A DNA stretch of 64,000 nucleotides from Pararhodobacter zhoushanensis (GTDB lineage: Bacteria > Pseudomonadota > Alphaproteobacteria > Rhodobacterales > Rhodobacteraceae), in NCBI RefSeq assembly GCF_003990445.1, contig NZ_REEZ01000001.1, positions 62,001 through 126,000 of the forward strand, written 5' to 3'. This document shows positions 11,614 through 20,640 of this stretch, one piece after another. The position numbers and the translations under genes were made by a program. The notes under the pieces are model-generated. The model had not been told where the DNA came from. It did no database searches and saw only the letters and a list, made by a program, of their open reading frames with translations. How positions within the stretch are numbered: position 1 is the first letter of the stretch; each line of letters begins with the position of its first letter.

Positions 11614-12249
11614 ATGACCTATGCCTCTTCCATCAGGACAGTTTTGCTGGCCGTCGGCCTGCCCCTGCTCTCGGGCTGCGGGGCGATATCCGCGATCAAT
11701 GGCGCCACGGCGGCGCTGGATGTCTATGAACTGCGCGTCCCTGCCGATCTGCCCGTCACAACCGGACGGGCGCTGCAACGCGATGTGGTGATCGAGCTGC
11801 CAACCTCGGGCGGCGCGCTGGCCACTGATCGGATCATGGTGCGCCCCAGCCCCTTGCAGGCGCAATACCTCGCCGATGTGCGCTGGAGCGAGCCGACGCC
11901 GGTGATGGTGCAAACCCTGATGCTGCGGGCGCTGGATGCCACGCAGGGGCTGCGCTACGTCGGTCGCCGCCCGCTGGGTGCCAGTGGCGATTTCGCCATC
12001 GTCAGCGAGCTGGTGGATTTTCAGGCTGATCTGGCCCCCGATGCCAACAGTGCCACCGTTGAGGTCCGCCTGATCGCCCGCATCGTGCGCGAGCGTGATC
12101 TGGGCATCGTCGCCTCGCGGACCTTTACCGCCAGCGTGCCCGCCGCATCGAGCGACACGCCGGTGCTGGTGGACGCCTTCGATGCCGCCGTCGGGCAGGT
12201 GATGCGCGACTTCGCGCCTTGGGCGATGACCGCCGTTCGCGTGAACTGA
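11614..12249 (+). CDS. PqiC-like ABC transport auxiliary lipoprotein
   Basis: A 211-residue lipoprotein. The signal peptide ends in lipobox LLSGC with Cys at residue 22. The rest matches the ABC-type auxiliary lipoprotein family (PqiC/YmbA, DUF330): ELRVPADLP, then DRIMVRPSPLQAQYLADVRW, a very typical segment, and a final DAFDAAVGQVM helix. These outer-membrane lipoproteins dock the MCE tunnel. It lies 7 bp after the MCE gene. It ends 4 bp from the convergent dehydrogenase gene, with no room for a separate terminator. Confidence 0.85.
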   Translation: MTYASSIRTVLLAVGLPLLSGCGAISAINGATAALDVYELRVPADLPVTTGRALQRDVVIELPTSGGALATDRIMVRPSPLQAQYLADVRWSEPTPVMVQTLMLRALDATQGLRYVGRRPLGASGDFAIVSELVDFQADLAPDANSATVEVRLIARIVRERDLGIVASRTFTASVPAASSDTPVLVDAFDAAVGQVMRDFAPWAMTAVRVN

Positions 12250-12253
12250 GCCC

Positions 12254-13153
12254 TCAGGCCAGCGCGTTGCGCACAAGCGCGCGCACATCCGCATCCGCGC
12301 GAAACCCGGCTTTGAGCGCGGGGGATGCGTCCAGCTCAGGCAGGGCGCCGAACAGTCCGGTCAGACGGGCGTCGTCGCCCCAGGTGACGCGGCTGGTCTG
12401 ACCGGTGACCTCGGCCACCGCCTGCGCCACCGCGCCGGTGGTCAGGTGCAGCACCGGCGGCTGGATCACCGCATCCCCGTCCAGCGTGCTGGCGTGCAAG
12501 AACGCTTCGACACAGGCCGGACGCGACAGCCACCAGCAGCGGGCAGTTTCGGGCACAGGGCAGTCATAGCCCTGCCCTGCGGCAATCTTGTGGAACAGCA
12601 GGCTCATGAAGGCCGAGCCATGGCCGGTCTCGGTCGCAGGCCGCGCAACGACGCCCGGCAACCGCAGACTGACCGCGTTCAGATCGCCTCGCCGGGTGAG
12701 ATCTGCCAGCAGTACCTCGGTCATCCGCTTGTGCGCACCATAACTCAGCGCGGGGTCGCAGGGCGTAGCGGGCGTCACCGTTTCACGCAAGGCGCCGTAG
12801 ACCGCAATCGACGAGGCAAACACGAAGCGCGCGCCGGGTTTGCGCTGCGCGACCCCGCGCGCCAGTGCAATCGGGGCCAGCAGATTGATGCGGTGGCCGA
12901 GGTCAGGCTCGCTTTCGGCCTTGGCACCGGGCAGGCTGGCAAGGTGGAACACCAGATCGAAACCGGGTGCCAGAAGCGCGTCCACGAACCCCGGATCAGT
13001 CAGATCCCCCGGTTGCAGCGCTGCTCCCTGCGGACCCTTGGTGATGTGTTGATCGGTCAGGACCAGCTGCGACAGATCCGGGCGGTGGTCCGCCACCGCC
13101 CGCGCCAGCGCCTGCCCGATGAACCCGCCCGCGCCGGTAATCAGCACCCGCAT
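12254..13153 (-). CDS. NAD-dependent epimerase/dehydratase, D-erythronate dehydrogenase-like
   Basis: A 299-residue extended SDR. The Rossmann motif GAGGFIG starts at residue 7 and the active-site YxxxK is YGAHK. The segment around AVSLRLPGVVARPAT and the acidic-sugar-dehydrogenase-like C-terminal half recall DenD, which oxidises D-erythronate in tetronate catabolism. This substrate is a family-level guess. The stretch upstream of Met 13153 only shadows the neighbouring SDR. It is last in a four-gene operon with a 1-bp TGATG overlap to the SDR. Confidence 0.75.
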   Translation of the reverse strand: MRVLITGAGGFIGQALARAVADHRPDLSQLVLTDQHITKGPQGAALQPGDLTDPGFVDALLAPGFDLVFHLASLPGAKAESEPDLGHRINLLAPIALARGVAQRKPGARFVFASSIAVYGALRETVTPATPCDPALSYGAHKRMTEVLLADLTRRGDLNAVSLRLPGVVARPATETGHGSAFMSLLFHKIAAGQGYDCPVPETARCWWLSRPACVEAFLHASTLDGDAVIQPPVLHLTTGAVAQAVAEVTGQTSRVTWGDDARLTGLFGALPELDASPALKAGFRADADVRALVRNALA

Positions 13154-13929
13154 CACAGATTTCCGTCCGACAGGGTCGTCCCGCCATCGACTACCAGCGT
13201 TTGCCCGGTGATGAACCCGCCCGAACGGCTGGCAAGCATCACCACCACGCCGGCGATCTCGTCCGGCTCGCCGACGCGGCGCAGCGGTGTCAGGCTTAGG
13301 CGACGCTCTATGAAGGCCGCGTTTTCCATCAGCGTTTCCGCAAAAGGTGTGCGGATCACGCCCGGCGCCACGGCGTTGACACGGACGTTCGACGGCCCCC
13401 ATTCCACCGCAAGATTGCGCGCCAGTTGGGCCAGTGCGGCTTTGGACAGGCCATACAGCCCGATCGCCTTGTTGCCGCGCAGGCCGGCGATCGAGGCCAT
13501 CAGCACCACACTGCCGCCACCGCGTTCGGCCATCGTCGGGATCAGCTGCGCGGTCAGATCCATCGCGGCGCGCAGATTGACCTCGAACACCGCGTCCACC
13601 TCGGCATCGGTAACCGCAGCGATGGGCCCGGCAGGCCCTTGCAGCCCCGCGTTGCAGACCAGCACATCGGGGCGCAGACCCGTACGGTCAAGGGCTGCAA
13701 CCAACGTCGCCCGGCTGTCCGCCTGTCCCATGTCGGCGGCGAGGGCGGTGGCCGATCCGCCCCGCTGACGCAGGGACTCGGCCGCGCTGTCGCAGCGCTC
13801 AGGGTCGAGATCCGAGATCACCACATGAGCACCCGCCTGCGACAGCGCGTCGACCAGCGCCGCGCCAAGCCCGCCGGTAGCACCGGTCACCAGAGCAATC
13901 TTTCCTGTCAGGTCAAAGAGATCCATCAT
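13153..13929 (-). CDS. Short-chain dehydrogenase/reductase
   Basis: A 258-residue classical SDR with the cofactor motif TGATGGLG, NAG at the fourth strand, active-site Ser in MASIAG and the YxxxK pair in YGLSK. VAPGVIRTPF and the C-terminal GQTLVVDGG are standard. The Asp after the second strand (ISDLD) favours NAD over NADP. The operon (transporter, cupin, two dehydrogenases) suggests oxidation of an imported polyol or sugar acid; the substrate is not deducible. The gene 6 bp upstream is the cupin. Confidence 0.88.
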   Translation of the reverse strand: MMDLFDLTGKIALVTGATGGLGAALVDALSQAGAHVVISDLDPERCDSAAESLRQRGGSATALAADMGQADSRATLVAALDRTGLRPDVLVCNAGLQGPAGPIAAVTDAEVDAVFEVNLRAAMDLTAQLIPTMAERGGGSVVLMASIAGLRGNKAIGLYGLSKAALAQLARNLAVEWGPSNVRVNAVAPGVIRTPFAETLMENAAFIERRLSLTPLRRVGEPDEIAGVVVMLASRSGGFITGQTLVVDGGTTLSDGNL

Positions 13930-13935
13930 TCCGGG

Positions 13936-14517
13936 TCAATCAGCCTGCGCGGTCAGGGCGATCTCGGGCGCAAACGTGCCATCAATGAGCACAAACAGCA
14001 TGCGGCACATCGCCCCCGATCTGTTCGCCCAGGCATGATTGGTCCCGCGCTGGATGACCACCGAGCCGGGCTTCAGCGCCACCTCGCCCTCATCCAGAAC
14101 GAGGGTCATCTCGCCCGAGATCACGATGCCATAATCCACCGATTCAGTGCGGTGCATCAGCGGATGCGGGCTTGTCGCCGTGACCGTAGACGCGCCCTTG
14201 TCGCCGATTTCGGAGAACGCGGCACCCATCTTGGCGGCGCCGGTTTGCAGAAAGTCCTCGGTGTCGGGCGGGATATCGACGAAACGGATGCGCGTGCCGT
14301 TCGCAGGCGGCGGCAGGGTGAGCGGGCCGAGCGTCGGATCGGCCTCGTTTCCGACCGGCGCCGGCGTTTGCAGCGTGGCCCAGACCTCGTGAAAGACGGT
14401 GCCGGGGATAGAGGCCAGCGGGATCACCGTGGGCAAAGGCCCGTTTTGCGAGATCACCGCCCGCCCCTCCGCGTCATGCCCTGTCACGACGCGGTGGATT
14501 GCTGGAAATTCTGTCAT
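13936..14517 (-). CDS. Cupin-domain protein
   Basis: A 193-residue protein with a C-terminal cupin barrel. The region HRTESVDYGIVISGEMTLVL, then KPGSVVIQRGTNHAWANRSG, gives the two cupin motifs with His/Glu/His metal ligands. An N-terminal ~85-residue part (ISQNGPLPTV; VFHEVWAT) is shared by cupins annotated near carbohydrate or aromatic catabolism. The start at 14517 overlaps the MFS stop (ATGA); a longer reading frame begins inside the MFS gene. It may be an isomerase or a metal-dependent decarboxylase; the role is unassigned. Confidence 0.8.
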   Translation of the reverse strand: MTEFPAIHRVVTGHDAEGRAVISQNGPLPTVIPLASIPGTVFHEVWATLQTPAPVGNEADPTLGPLTLPPPANGTRIRFVDIPPDTEDFLQTGAAKMGAAFSEIGDKGASTVTATSPHPLMHRTESVDYGIVISGEMTLVLDEGEVALKPGSVVIQRGTNHAWANRSGAMCRMLFVLIDGTFAPEIALTAQAD

Positions 14518-15629
14518 GTGCGGGCCTTGGATTGGGCAAAGAAGAAGCACGATACCGCCGCAACGACCACAGCCGCAATGCCCAGTGCCGGGAAGCCGAA
14601 GTTCTGGCTGAGCGCGCCACCGATGAACGGCCCCAGTGCCGCGCCGATCATCAGCATGGCCGGCGTCGCCGACACGGCGCGACCGGTCCGGTCAATGCGC
14701 GCCAGCAGGCCAAAGGCGAAGGTGTGGGTGAAAATCTGCACCGCGACGAAAACCGCGGCAGACGGTGCCCAGACCGGCAGAACCGTCACCATGGTCACCA
14801 CCAGCGCCAGCGCTGCCTGAACCATCGGTCCGACCAGCACTACCCGGTAGGCCGAGACGCGCTTTTCAAGGAAGATCGCCAGCGGGGCCGGAAAGACCAG
14901 ATTGACCAGACCCATCGCGATCAGCACCGCCAGCACGCTTTCGACGGGAAAACCGCGGACACCGCCAATGACCTCGACAAACGAGAAGACCATTGCCTGA
15001 TTGAAGGTCATCAGGCTGATCCCGAAGATCAGGAACCAGACCGGCCGTGACAGGGGCGGCAGTTGCGACGGCATCTCGACAAGGTCGGTCTTGGGGAAAA
15101 ACAGCAGGCTGGTAACCGCAGCCACCGCCATCAGCGCCCCAAAGCACACGAACATTGCCGCGCCGCCAAAGGCGATCAGCAGTTGCGGGACGGCGCCCAG
15201 AAACACCACCGCAAAGATGCCAAGGCAGATCCCGGCCATGGCAAACAGACGGTGCGGGTTCTGCGAGCGCCCGATGGCCCCGTGGACCATCGACAGGCCC
15301 GAGCCCACCGCAACCCCGGCGACGACGTGTAGCACGGCCAGCACGCCAAAACCGGTCTGCGTCGAGGCCGCAAGAAAGGCCGCTGCCGCAACCGCAAAGC
15401 CCAGAGTGGCGACCAGCTTATGGCTGAGACGGTTTACCCGCGCGGCGAACAGGACCGAAGCCAGCACGGCCCCCAGCAGGAACAGCGTCGGCAAAGCACC
15501 GGCCTGTTGCAGCGAAAACCCGAATCGGTCGCGCAATGCGCCGACCCAGACAGGCAGCGCCACCAGATCCAGCATCCCTGCTACATGCGCCACAAGCAGG
15601 GCAGCAACGCCCATGATCCCCAGTTTCAT
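14514..15629 (-). CDS. Major facilitator superfamily transporter
   Basis: A 371-residue membrane protein with about eleven to twelve hydrophobic helices and a short loop pattern (RVNRLSHKL) in place of the classical MFS loop 2-3 motif. It begins the cupin/SDR operon. The start at 15629 has a strong GGGAGGGG ribosome site eight bases upstream, so the 23-codon upstream extension is rejected. It probably imports the substrate handled by the downstream dehydrogenases; direction and cargo are inferred. Confidence 0.85.
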   Translation of the reverse strand: MKLGIMGVAALLVAHVAGMLDLVALPVWVGALRDRFGFSLQQAGALPTLFLLGAVLASVLFAARVNRLSHKLVATLGFAVAAAAFLAASTQTGFGVLAVLHVVAGVAVGSGLSMVHGAIGRSQNPHRLFAMAGICLGIFAVVFLGAVPQLLIAFGGAAMFVCFGALMAVAAVTSLLFFPKTDLVEMPSQLPPLSRPVWFLIFGISLMTFNQAMVFSFVEVIGGVRGFPVESVLAVLIAMGLVNLVFPAPLAIFLEKRVSAYRVVLVGPMVQAALALVVTMVTVLPVWAPSAAVFVAVQIFTHTFAFGLLARIDRTGRAVSATPAMLMIGAALGPFIGGALSQNFGFPALGIAAVVVAAVSCFFFAQSKART

Positions 15630-15969
15630 TCTGTATTCCCCTCCCAAGGATGGCCGCAGCAGGACTGCAACGCTGGCTGCGATATCGCCCAAGGCCATCC
15701 CAGCGGGCCCCGTCAGACATCAAAGCACAGCATCCCGACGCACATCGGTGCTGGCACTCTGTCTTGTGTGGATAGGGGCGCCGAGGGCATTTGAGAAATT
15801 GATCTTTCTAATGTTAACCATTTGCGGATTCTATAGATGACCAAAACGCCCTGCCAAAGCGGCGTTGTTTGGCCCCCGACCGCGCCTTTCACCGAACTGA
15901 TTCAAATCAGTCACCCTTCTGTCGTCGAAGCCCTGCATCTGTCCCGCAACACACAGATGGGTGCGGTTG
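15630..15969. other. Divergent intergenic region, MFS operon / phnC
   Basis: 340 bp without a convincing gene. The stretch 15785-15845 is clearly more AT-rich than its surroundings and should hold the phnC promoter; the leftward MFS promoter must also lie here. I saw no copy of the CTAGAC palindrome found ahead of phnG, so control by PhnF is not evident from sequence. Confidence 0.5.
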
Positions 15970-16788
15970 ATGCTTGAAGTTCGCAATGTCTCTCGGGTCT
16001 TTGGTCAACGTAAGGCCGTGGACAACATCAGCTTCCGCGTGGACGGCGCGCAGTTCATTGGCATCATCGGGCGCTCGGGGGCCGGGAAATCCACCTTCCT
16101 GCGCATGATGAACCGGCTGACCACGGCGAGTGCGGGACAGATCCTCGTCGACGGCACCGACATCCTTGCGCTGAACGGAGCTGCGGCCCGCGCGTGGCAA
16201 AGCCAGTGCGCGATGATCTTTCAGCAGTTCAATCTGGTGCCGCGCATGGACGTGGCGTCGAACGTGCTGCACGGCAAGCTCAACAGCCGGTCGACCCTGA
16301 CCACGATCTTCAACATGTGGTCGCGCGCCGACATCGTACAGGCGCTGGATATTCTGGACCGGCTCGGCATCGCCGAGCAGGCCCCCAAGCGCGCCGAAGC
16401 CCTGTCCGGCGGCCAGCAGCAGCGCGTCGCCATCGCCCGCGCGCTGATGCAGGACCCCAAGATCATTCTGGCTGACGAGCCGATCGCCAGCCTCGATCCG
16501 ATGAATGCCCAGATGGTCATGGACACGCTCAAGCGGATCAATACCGAAGATGGCCGCATGGTCATCGCCAACCTGCACACGCTCGACACCGCGCGGCGCT
16601 ACTGCGACCGGGTGATCGGGCTGCGTGACGGGCGGATCGTGTTTGACGGTGTGCCCGCCGATCTGACCACAGACGCCGCGCGCGAAATCTACGGCGCGGA
16701 TGAAAGCTTCAACGAGGACGCGACGTCCACGTCCCTGCCCGCCGACAAGGTCGCGCATCTGCACGTCCTGCCGATGGCCGCGCAGTAA
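15970..16788 (+). CDS. phnC: Phosphonate ABC transporter ATPase
   Basis: A 272-residue ATPase for phosphonate import. Walker A is GRSGAGKS, the Q-loop region [12 protein letters not shown], signature [15 protein letters not shown] and Walker [14 protein letters not shown]. The SLDP and [18 protein letters not shown] stretches are typical of PhnC. An in-frame GTG at 15961 would add three residues; neither start has a strong ribosome site. It is followed by phnD and two phnE genes, the usual import order. The C-terminal ~30 residues after YGADE are an unconserved tail. Confidence 0.93.
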   Translation: MLEVRNVSRVFGQRKAVDNISFRVDGAQFIGIIGRSGAGKSTFLRMMNRLTTASAGQILVDGTDILALNGAAARAWQSQCAMIFQQFNLVPRMDVASNVLHGKLNSRSTLTTIFNMWSRADIVQALDILDRLGIAEQAPKRAEALSGGQQQRVAIARALMQDPKIILADEPIASLDPMNAQMVMDTLKRINTEDGRMVIANLHTLDTARRYCDRVIGLRDGRIVFDGVPADLTTDAAREIYGADESFNEDATSTSLPADKVAHLHVLPMAAQ

Positions 16789-16842
16789 CCATTACCCCCT
16801 TTTCCGGCCCATTCGGGCCTCATGTCGCAACGGAGAAAACCG

Positions 16843-17745
16843 ATGAAGACGCTTGCTGCCGCTCTGGCTCTGACCACCGCCCTGACCGGCGTTGCCCAGG
16901 CTCAGGAAATCACCGAATTCAGAATTGGCCTGCTGGGTGGCGAGAACGCTCAGGACCGTCTGGCCAATAACGAATGCCTGCGCACCTATGTCGAGGAAGC
17001 GCTGGGCGTACCGACCACGCTGTTCGCACCGGCCGACTACAACGGCGTGATTCAGGGCCTGCTGGGCGGCAACCTCGATCTGGCGATCCTGGGCGCGTCG
17101 GGTTATGCCGCCGTCTATCTGGCCGACCCCGACGCTGTCGAGCCGGTGCTGGTCAAGACCAACCTCGATGGGTCATACTCGTATTTCTCCATCGGCTTTG
17201 CCCGCGCTGACAGCGGCATCACGTCGCTGGATGATCTGCAGGGCCGCCGCTTTGGCTTTGGCGATCCCAACTCGACCTCGGGCTTCCTGATCCCGTCGGT
17301 CGAGATCCCGCAGGTCACCGGGCATTCGATGGAAAACGGCGCTTATTTTGGTGAAGTCGTGTTCACCGGCGGCCATGAGCAGACCATCATCGCGGTCAAC
17401 AACGGCAGTGTCGATGCGGGTGTGACCTGGGCCGATGGTCTGGGCGCGTGGGAAGACGGCTACAACTCGGGCGCGCTGCGTCGCGCGGTCGATGCCGGTC
17501 TGGTCGACATGAACGATCTGGTCGAAATCTGGCGCTCGCGCCCGATCCCCGAAGGTCCGGTCGTGGTCCGCAGCTCGCTGCCGCAGGACGTGCGTGACAC
17601 GGTTACCGCGCTGGTTGAAAACCTGTATGCCAACGATCCGACCTGCGCCTATGGCGTCGCGGCTGGCGACACTGCGGGCTTCTCGCCGATCTCGCACGAC
17701 GCCTATGAGACCATCATCGAAGTTCGCCGCGCACAGATGAACTGA
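16843..17745 (+). CDS. phnD: Phosphonate-binding periplasmic protein
   Basis: A 300-residue solute-binding protein. It has a clean Sec signal peptide (residues 1-20, cleaved after GVAQA). The mature part has PhnD landmarks: FRIGLLGGENAQDRL, DLAILGASGYAAVY, GRRFGFGDPNSTSGFLIPS and GSVDAGVTW. These loops bind the phosphonate oxygen atoms. A GGAG site precedes the ATG at 16843; the seven upstream codons are not needed. A rho-independent hairpin follows, so the binding protein is probably made in excess over the permeases. Confidence 0.95.
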   Translation: MKTLAAALALTTALTGVAQAQEITEFRIGLLGGENAQDRLANNECLRTYVEEALGVPTTLFAPADYNGVIQGLLGGNLDLAILGASGYAAVYLADPDAVEPVLVKTNLDGSYSYFSIGFARADSGITSLDDLQGRRFGFGDPNSTSGFLIPSVEIPQVTGHSMENGAYFGEVVFTGGHEQTIIAVNNGSVDAGVTWADGLGAWEDGYNSGALRRAVDAGLVDMNDLVEIWRSRPIPEGPVVVRSSLPQDVRDTVTALVENLYANDPTCAYGVAAGDTAGFSPISHDAYETIIEVRRAQMN

Positions 17746-17761
17746 GCCGGTAGACACAAAG

Positions 17762-17793
17762 GGGCCCGCGTCCAGCGCGGGCCCGCTTTTTAT
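17762..17793 (+). terminator. Intrinsic terminator between phnD and phnE
   Basis: GGGCCCGCG at 17762-17770 pairs with CGCGGGCCC at 17776-17784 around a 5-base loop, followed by GCTTTTTATT. It is a strong 9-bp GC stem with a U-tract, 16 bp after the phnD stop. It lies inside the phnCDEE transcription unit and so would allow partial read-through to the permeases. Confidence 0.85.
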
Positions 17794-17805
17794 TGGAAAT
17801 CCTGC

Positions 17806-18672
17806 ATGACATTCCTCGCCACCGGCGCGCGCGGTACAGCCGATCTGCGACACGCCTATCTCGCCCAAGTTCAGCGTCGACGGCTGTATTCGGGCCTGTT
17901 GACGATCCTTTTTGTGGCGCTGATGGTCTCGGGCTTTCAGATCGCGCAGGCGCGGAACGCCGGTGATTTCCTGAACGGTATCACCCATATTTTCGACTTT
18001 CCCGCCGATATCGTCGACGAGGCGATCGCCAAGGCGGGCAATCTGCCCGGCCATATCTGGGACGCCCTGCCCCCGCTGATCGAGACGATCAACATCGCGG
18101 CGGTGTCCACGCTGATCGGCACGCTGTTTGGCGGGCTGCTGGCACTGGCCTCGACCCGCGGGCTGGCCGCCTGGCCACGGCTGATCGTGGTGTTTCGCCG
18201 GACCTCGGACGTGCTGCGCGCCGTGCCCGAGATCGTGATTGCGCTGGTGCTGATCTTTGTGCTGGGCGCAGGTCCGGTCCCCGCCGCCATCGCCATCGCC
18301 CTGCACACGGCAGGCGCGACGGGAAAGTTGTTTTCCGAGGTGAACGAGAACGCTGACCTCAAGCCGGTCGAAGGCCTCGCCTCGGTCGGCGCGGGCTGGG
18401 TTCAGCGGATGATGCTGGGGGTGATCCCTCAGGTCGCCCCGAACTATTTCAGCTACGCGCTGCTGCGCTTCGAGATCAACATCCGCGCCTCGGCCATCCT
18501 TGGCTTCGTCGGTGCGGGCGGGATCGGCTATGAGCTGAAGAATGCGATGACCTTTGGTCAGGGTAAACTCGATGAGGCAGCCGGCATCTTCATCGTCCTT
18601 TTCGCGACCATCGTGATCTTCGACCAGCTGTCCGGCGTGATCCGCCACCGCCTCACCTATGGAGACGCCTGA
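17806..18672 (+). CDS. phnE: Phosphonate ABC transporter permease (first)
   Basis: A 288-residue PhnE permease with a cytoplasmic N-terminus, one lone membrane helix (~28-48) and a BPD_transp_1 domain of about five helices. The ATPase-coupling region contains VRAVPE-like RAVPEIVIALVL and the EGLASVGAGWVQRMMLGVIPQV loop. The ending MTFGQGKLDEAAGI and ILGFVGAGGIGYEL are family hallmarks. The start lies only ~12 bp beyond the terminator U-tract. The next permease begins one base after its stop. Confidence 0.93.
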   Translation: MTFLATGARGTADLRHAYLAQVQRRRLYSGLLTILFVALMVSGFQIAQARNAGDFLNGITHIFDFPADIVDEAIAKAGNLPGHIWDALPPLIETINIAAVSTLIGTLFGGLLALASTRGLAAWPRLIVVFRRTSDVLRAVPEIVIALVLIFVLGAGPVPAAIAIALHTAGATGKLFSEVNENADLKPVEGLASVGAGWVQRMMLGVIPQVAPNYFSYALLRFEINIRASAILGFVGAGGIGYELKNAMTFGQGKLDEAAGIFIVLFATIVIFDQLSGVIRHRLTYGDA

Positions 18673-18673
18673 C

Positions 18674-20002
18674 ATGGCCGCCACCGCAGCGATGCAAAGC
18701 GATCTTCTTGCCCGGTTTCGCGGCAAACGTATCCGGTCTTTCGCCGTTCCGGCGCTGATCCTCGTCTATCTGACCTATGTCTTCTTCGCTTTCGATCTGC
18801 CCGGCCTTGCCTCGCGTGCCCGGCTCGACAACGCGGCGATCCTGATGAGCGATGCGGTTGCCCATAAGGTCCACGTCACCCGCGACAACCGCAGTGGCGA
18901 GATGTCGGTGTCCATAGAAGGGTCGCGCCGTATGACCTTCGCCGCCAACCAGCGCCCCGACTGGGTGCAGGTCGACGGTGACACCGTCCAGATCGACCTG
19001 CCGCAGGGCCATTCGGTGACCTATGACGGGCCGGTGGTCAGCTATGACTATCCGGGCTATGGCGTGATCCGCATCACGTCGGACAATGGCATCCATCTGG
19101 ACCTGCCAACGCCTGAAGTCCCCGATTTCATCAACGCCTCGTCCACGCGTGTCGCGATTACCACCCCCGCCGGGCGTCTGTCGGTGACCCGCTCGCGCAC
19201 CGAAACCCTGCGCTATTTTCCGGGGTGGGAGCTGTTCTTCTTCGACCTCGCCAGCCCGTACTGGGGGATGAGCTGGGGTCAGGTTGCCTCTACCGTGCTG
19301 GTCGGAGAGCGTCTTGATCCCGCACAGAGCAACGTCTCACTGATGGTGTCGAACATCTGGAACAACACCATCTGGCGGCATGGCGACGTGGTCTGGGCGC
19401 TGGGCGAGACGATCCTGATGGCCTTCCTCGGGACCTTTGGCGCGGCGATGATCGCACTGCCGCTGGCGTTTCTTGCCGCGGGCAATTTCGCGCCCTCGCG
19501 CGCCATCCGCTTCGTCATGCGCCGGATCTTCGACTTTGTGCGCGGCGTTGACGGGTTGATCTTCACCATCATCCTGTCGCGCGCCTTTGGCCCCGGACCG
19601 ATGACCGGCGCCTTGGCGATCCTGACCACGGATACCGGCAGCTTCGGCAAACTCTTCTCGGAAGCGCTTGAAAACGTGGATGACAAGCAGATCGAGGGTA
19701 TCCGCTCGACCGGCGCCAATGTCATCCAGCGCTACCGTTTCGGTGTGATCCCGCAGGTGTTGCCCGTGCTGCTGAGCCAGGTGCTCTATATGTTCGAATC
19801 CAACACCCGCTCGGCCACCATCATCGGTGCCATCGTCGGTGGCGGGATCGGCCTGCTGCTGACGCAAGCGATCCAGACCACGGCGGATTGGGAGAAGGTG
19901 ACCTATTACATCATCCTGATCGTGCTGATGGTGTTTGCCATGGACGCCCTGTCGGGCTGGCTGCGCCGCCGGTTGATCAAAGGCGACGGCAGCGGTCGTT
20001 AA
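18674..20002 (+). CDS. phnE: Phosphonate ABC transporter permease (second, long form)
   Basis: A 442-residue PhnE paralogue. The C-terminal ~230 residues are the permease domain (EGIRSTGANVIQRYRFGVIPQV; SATIIGAIVGGGIG). Residues ~45-190, between the first helix and the permease helices, are an extra hydrophilic beta-rich segment, likely periplasmic. That makes it ~150 residues longer than the first copy. I start at ATG 18674, which has GGAG about 9 bp upstream; an ATG at 18659 overlaps the previous gene. The two PhnE proteins probably form a heterodimeric channel. Confidence 0.92.
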   Translation: MAATAAMQSDLLARFRGKRIRSFAVPALILVYLTYVFFAFDLPGLASRARLDNAAILMSDAVAHKVHVTRDNRSGEMSVSIEGSRRMTFAANQRPDWVQVDGDTVQIDLPQGHSVTYDGPVVSYDYPGYGVIRITSDNGIHLDLPTPEVPDFINASSTRVAITTPAGRLSVTRSRTETLRYFPGWELFFFDLASPYWGMSWGQVASTVLVGERLDPAQSNVSLMVSNIWNNTIWRHGDVVWALGETILMAFLGTFGAAMIALPLAFLAAGNFAPSRAIRFVMRRIFDFVRGVDGLIFTIILSRAFGPGPMTGALAILTTDTGSFGKLFSEALENVDDKQIEGIRSTGANVIQRYRFGVIPQVLPVLLSQVLYMFESNTRSATIIGAIVGGGIGLLLTQAIQTTADWEKVTYYIILIVLMVFAMDALSGWLRRRLIKGDGSGR

Positions 20003-20022
20003 ACCCAAAATCGAGACACACA

Positions 20023-20640
20023 ATGCCCAGATTGTCGCCCACCGAACCGTTCCTCCATCCTGAGTGCGAAATCAGCAACGCGACCTTTGGGGCCTATTGC
20101 GAGGTCGGGCGCGGCAGTCGGGTGACCAACAGCGCGTTTGGCGATTATGCCTATTGCGACCGCTATGCCGATATCGCCAACTGCACCGTCGGCAAATTCG
20201 CCAATATCGCCGCCTTCACCCGGATCGGCCCCACCGATCACCCGCTGCAAAACGCGGCGCAACACCATTTCCTCTATCGCTCGGCTGACTATTGGGACGA
20301 CACCCCTGACGATGGCGCTTTCTTCGAGCGCCGCGCCGCCCGGCGTTGCAGCTTGGGCCACGACTGCTGGATCGGTCACGGCGCGATCATCAAGCCCGAG
20401 GTGACAGTCGGCATCGGCGCGATTGTAGCGTCGGGCGCTGTGGTCACCAAAGACGTGCCGCCCTTCGTGATCGTTGCGGGCGTTTCAGCCACGCCGTTGC
20501 GGGCGCGGTTCGCGCAGCCGGTAATCGACCGGCTGCTGGAACTGGCGTGGTGGGACTGGCCGCATGAGGCCTTGCGCGCCGCGCTCAGCGACTTCCGCAG
20601 CCTGCCCGCCGAAGCCTTCCTTGAAAAACACAGCGGCTAG
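20023..20640 (+). CDS. Hexapeptide-repeat transferase of phosphonate loci
   Basis: A 205-residue left-handed beta-helix protein of the chloramphenicol/DapH-type acyltransferase superfamily. Hexapeptide periodicity is clear in the first 80 residues and again in LGHDCWIGHGAIIKPEVTVG to GAVVTKDV. It matches the family found almost only in C-P lyase loci. It may acetylate an aminoalkylphosphonate, as PhnO does with another fold, but that is inference. Its TAG stop shares the palindrome CTAG (20637-20640) with the stop of the converging PhnM-like gene. Confidence 0.85.
   Translation: MPRLSPTEPFLHPECEISNATFGAYCEVGRGSRVTNSAFGDYAYCDRYADIANCTVGKFANIAAFTRIGPTDHPLQNAAQHHFLYRSADYWDDTPDDGAFFERRAARRCSLGHDCWIGHGAIIKPEVTVGIGAIVASGAVVTKDVPPFVIVAGVSATPLRARFAQPVIDRLLELAWWDWPHEALRAALSDFRSLPAEAFLEKHSG

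Noticed and set aside
13426-14820. Plus-strand open frame of about 464 codons over the SDR, cupin and MFS genes
   Set aside because: It crosses three well-supported minus-strand genes with overlapping starts and has shadow-like composition.
17173-18726. Minus-strand open frame of about 517 codons over phnD and phnE
   Set aside because: Antisense to clear phosphonate transporter genes; no domain recognised.
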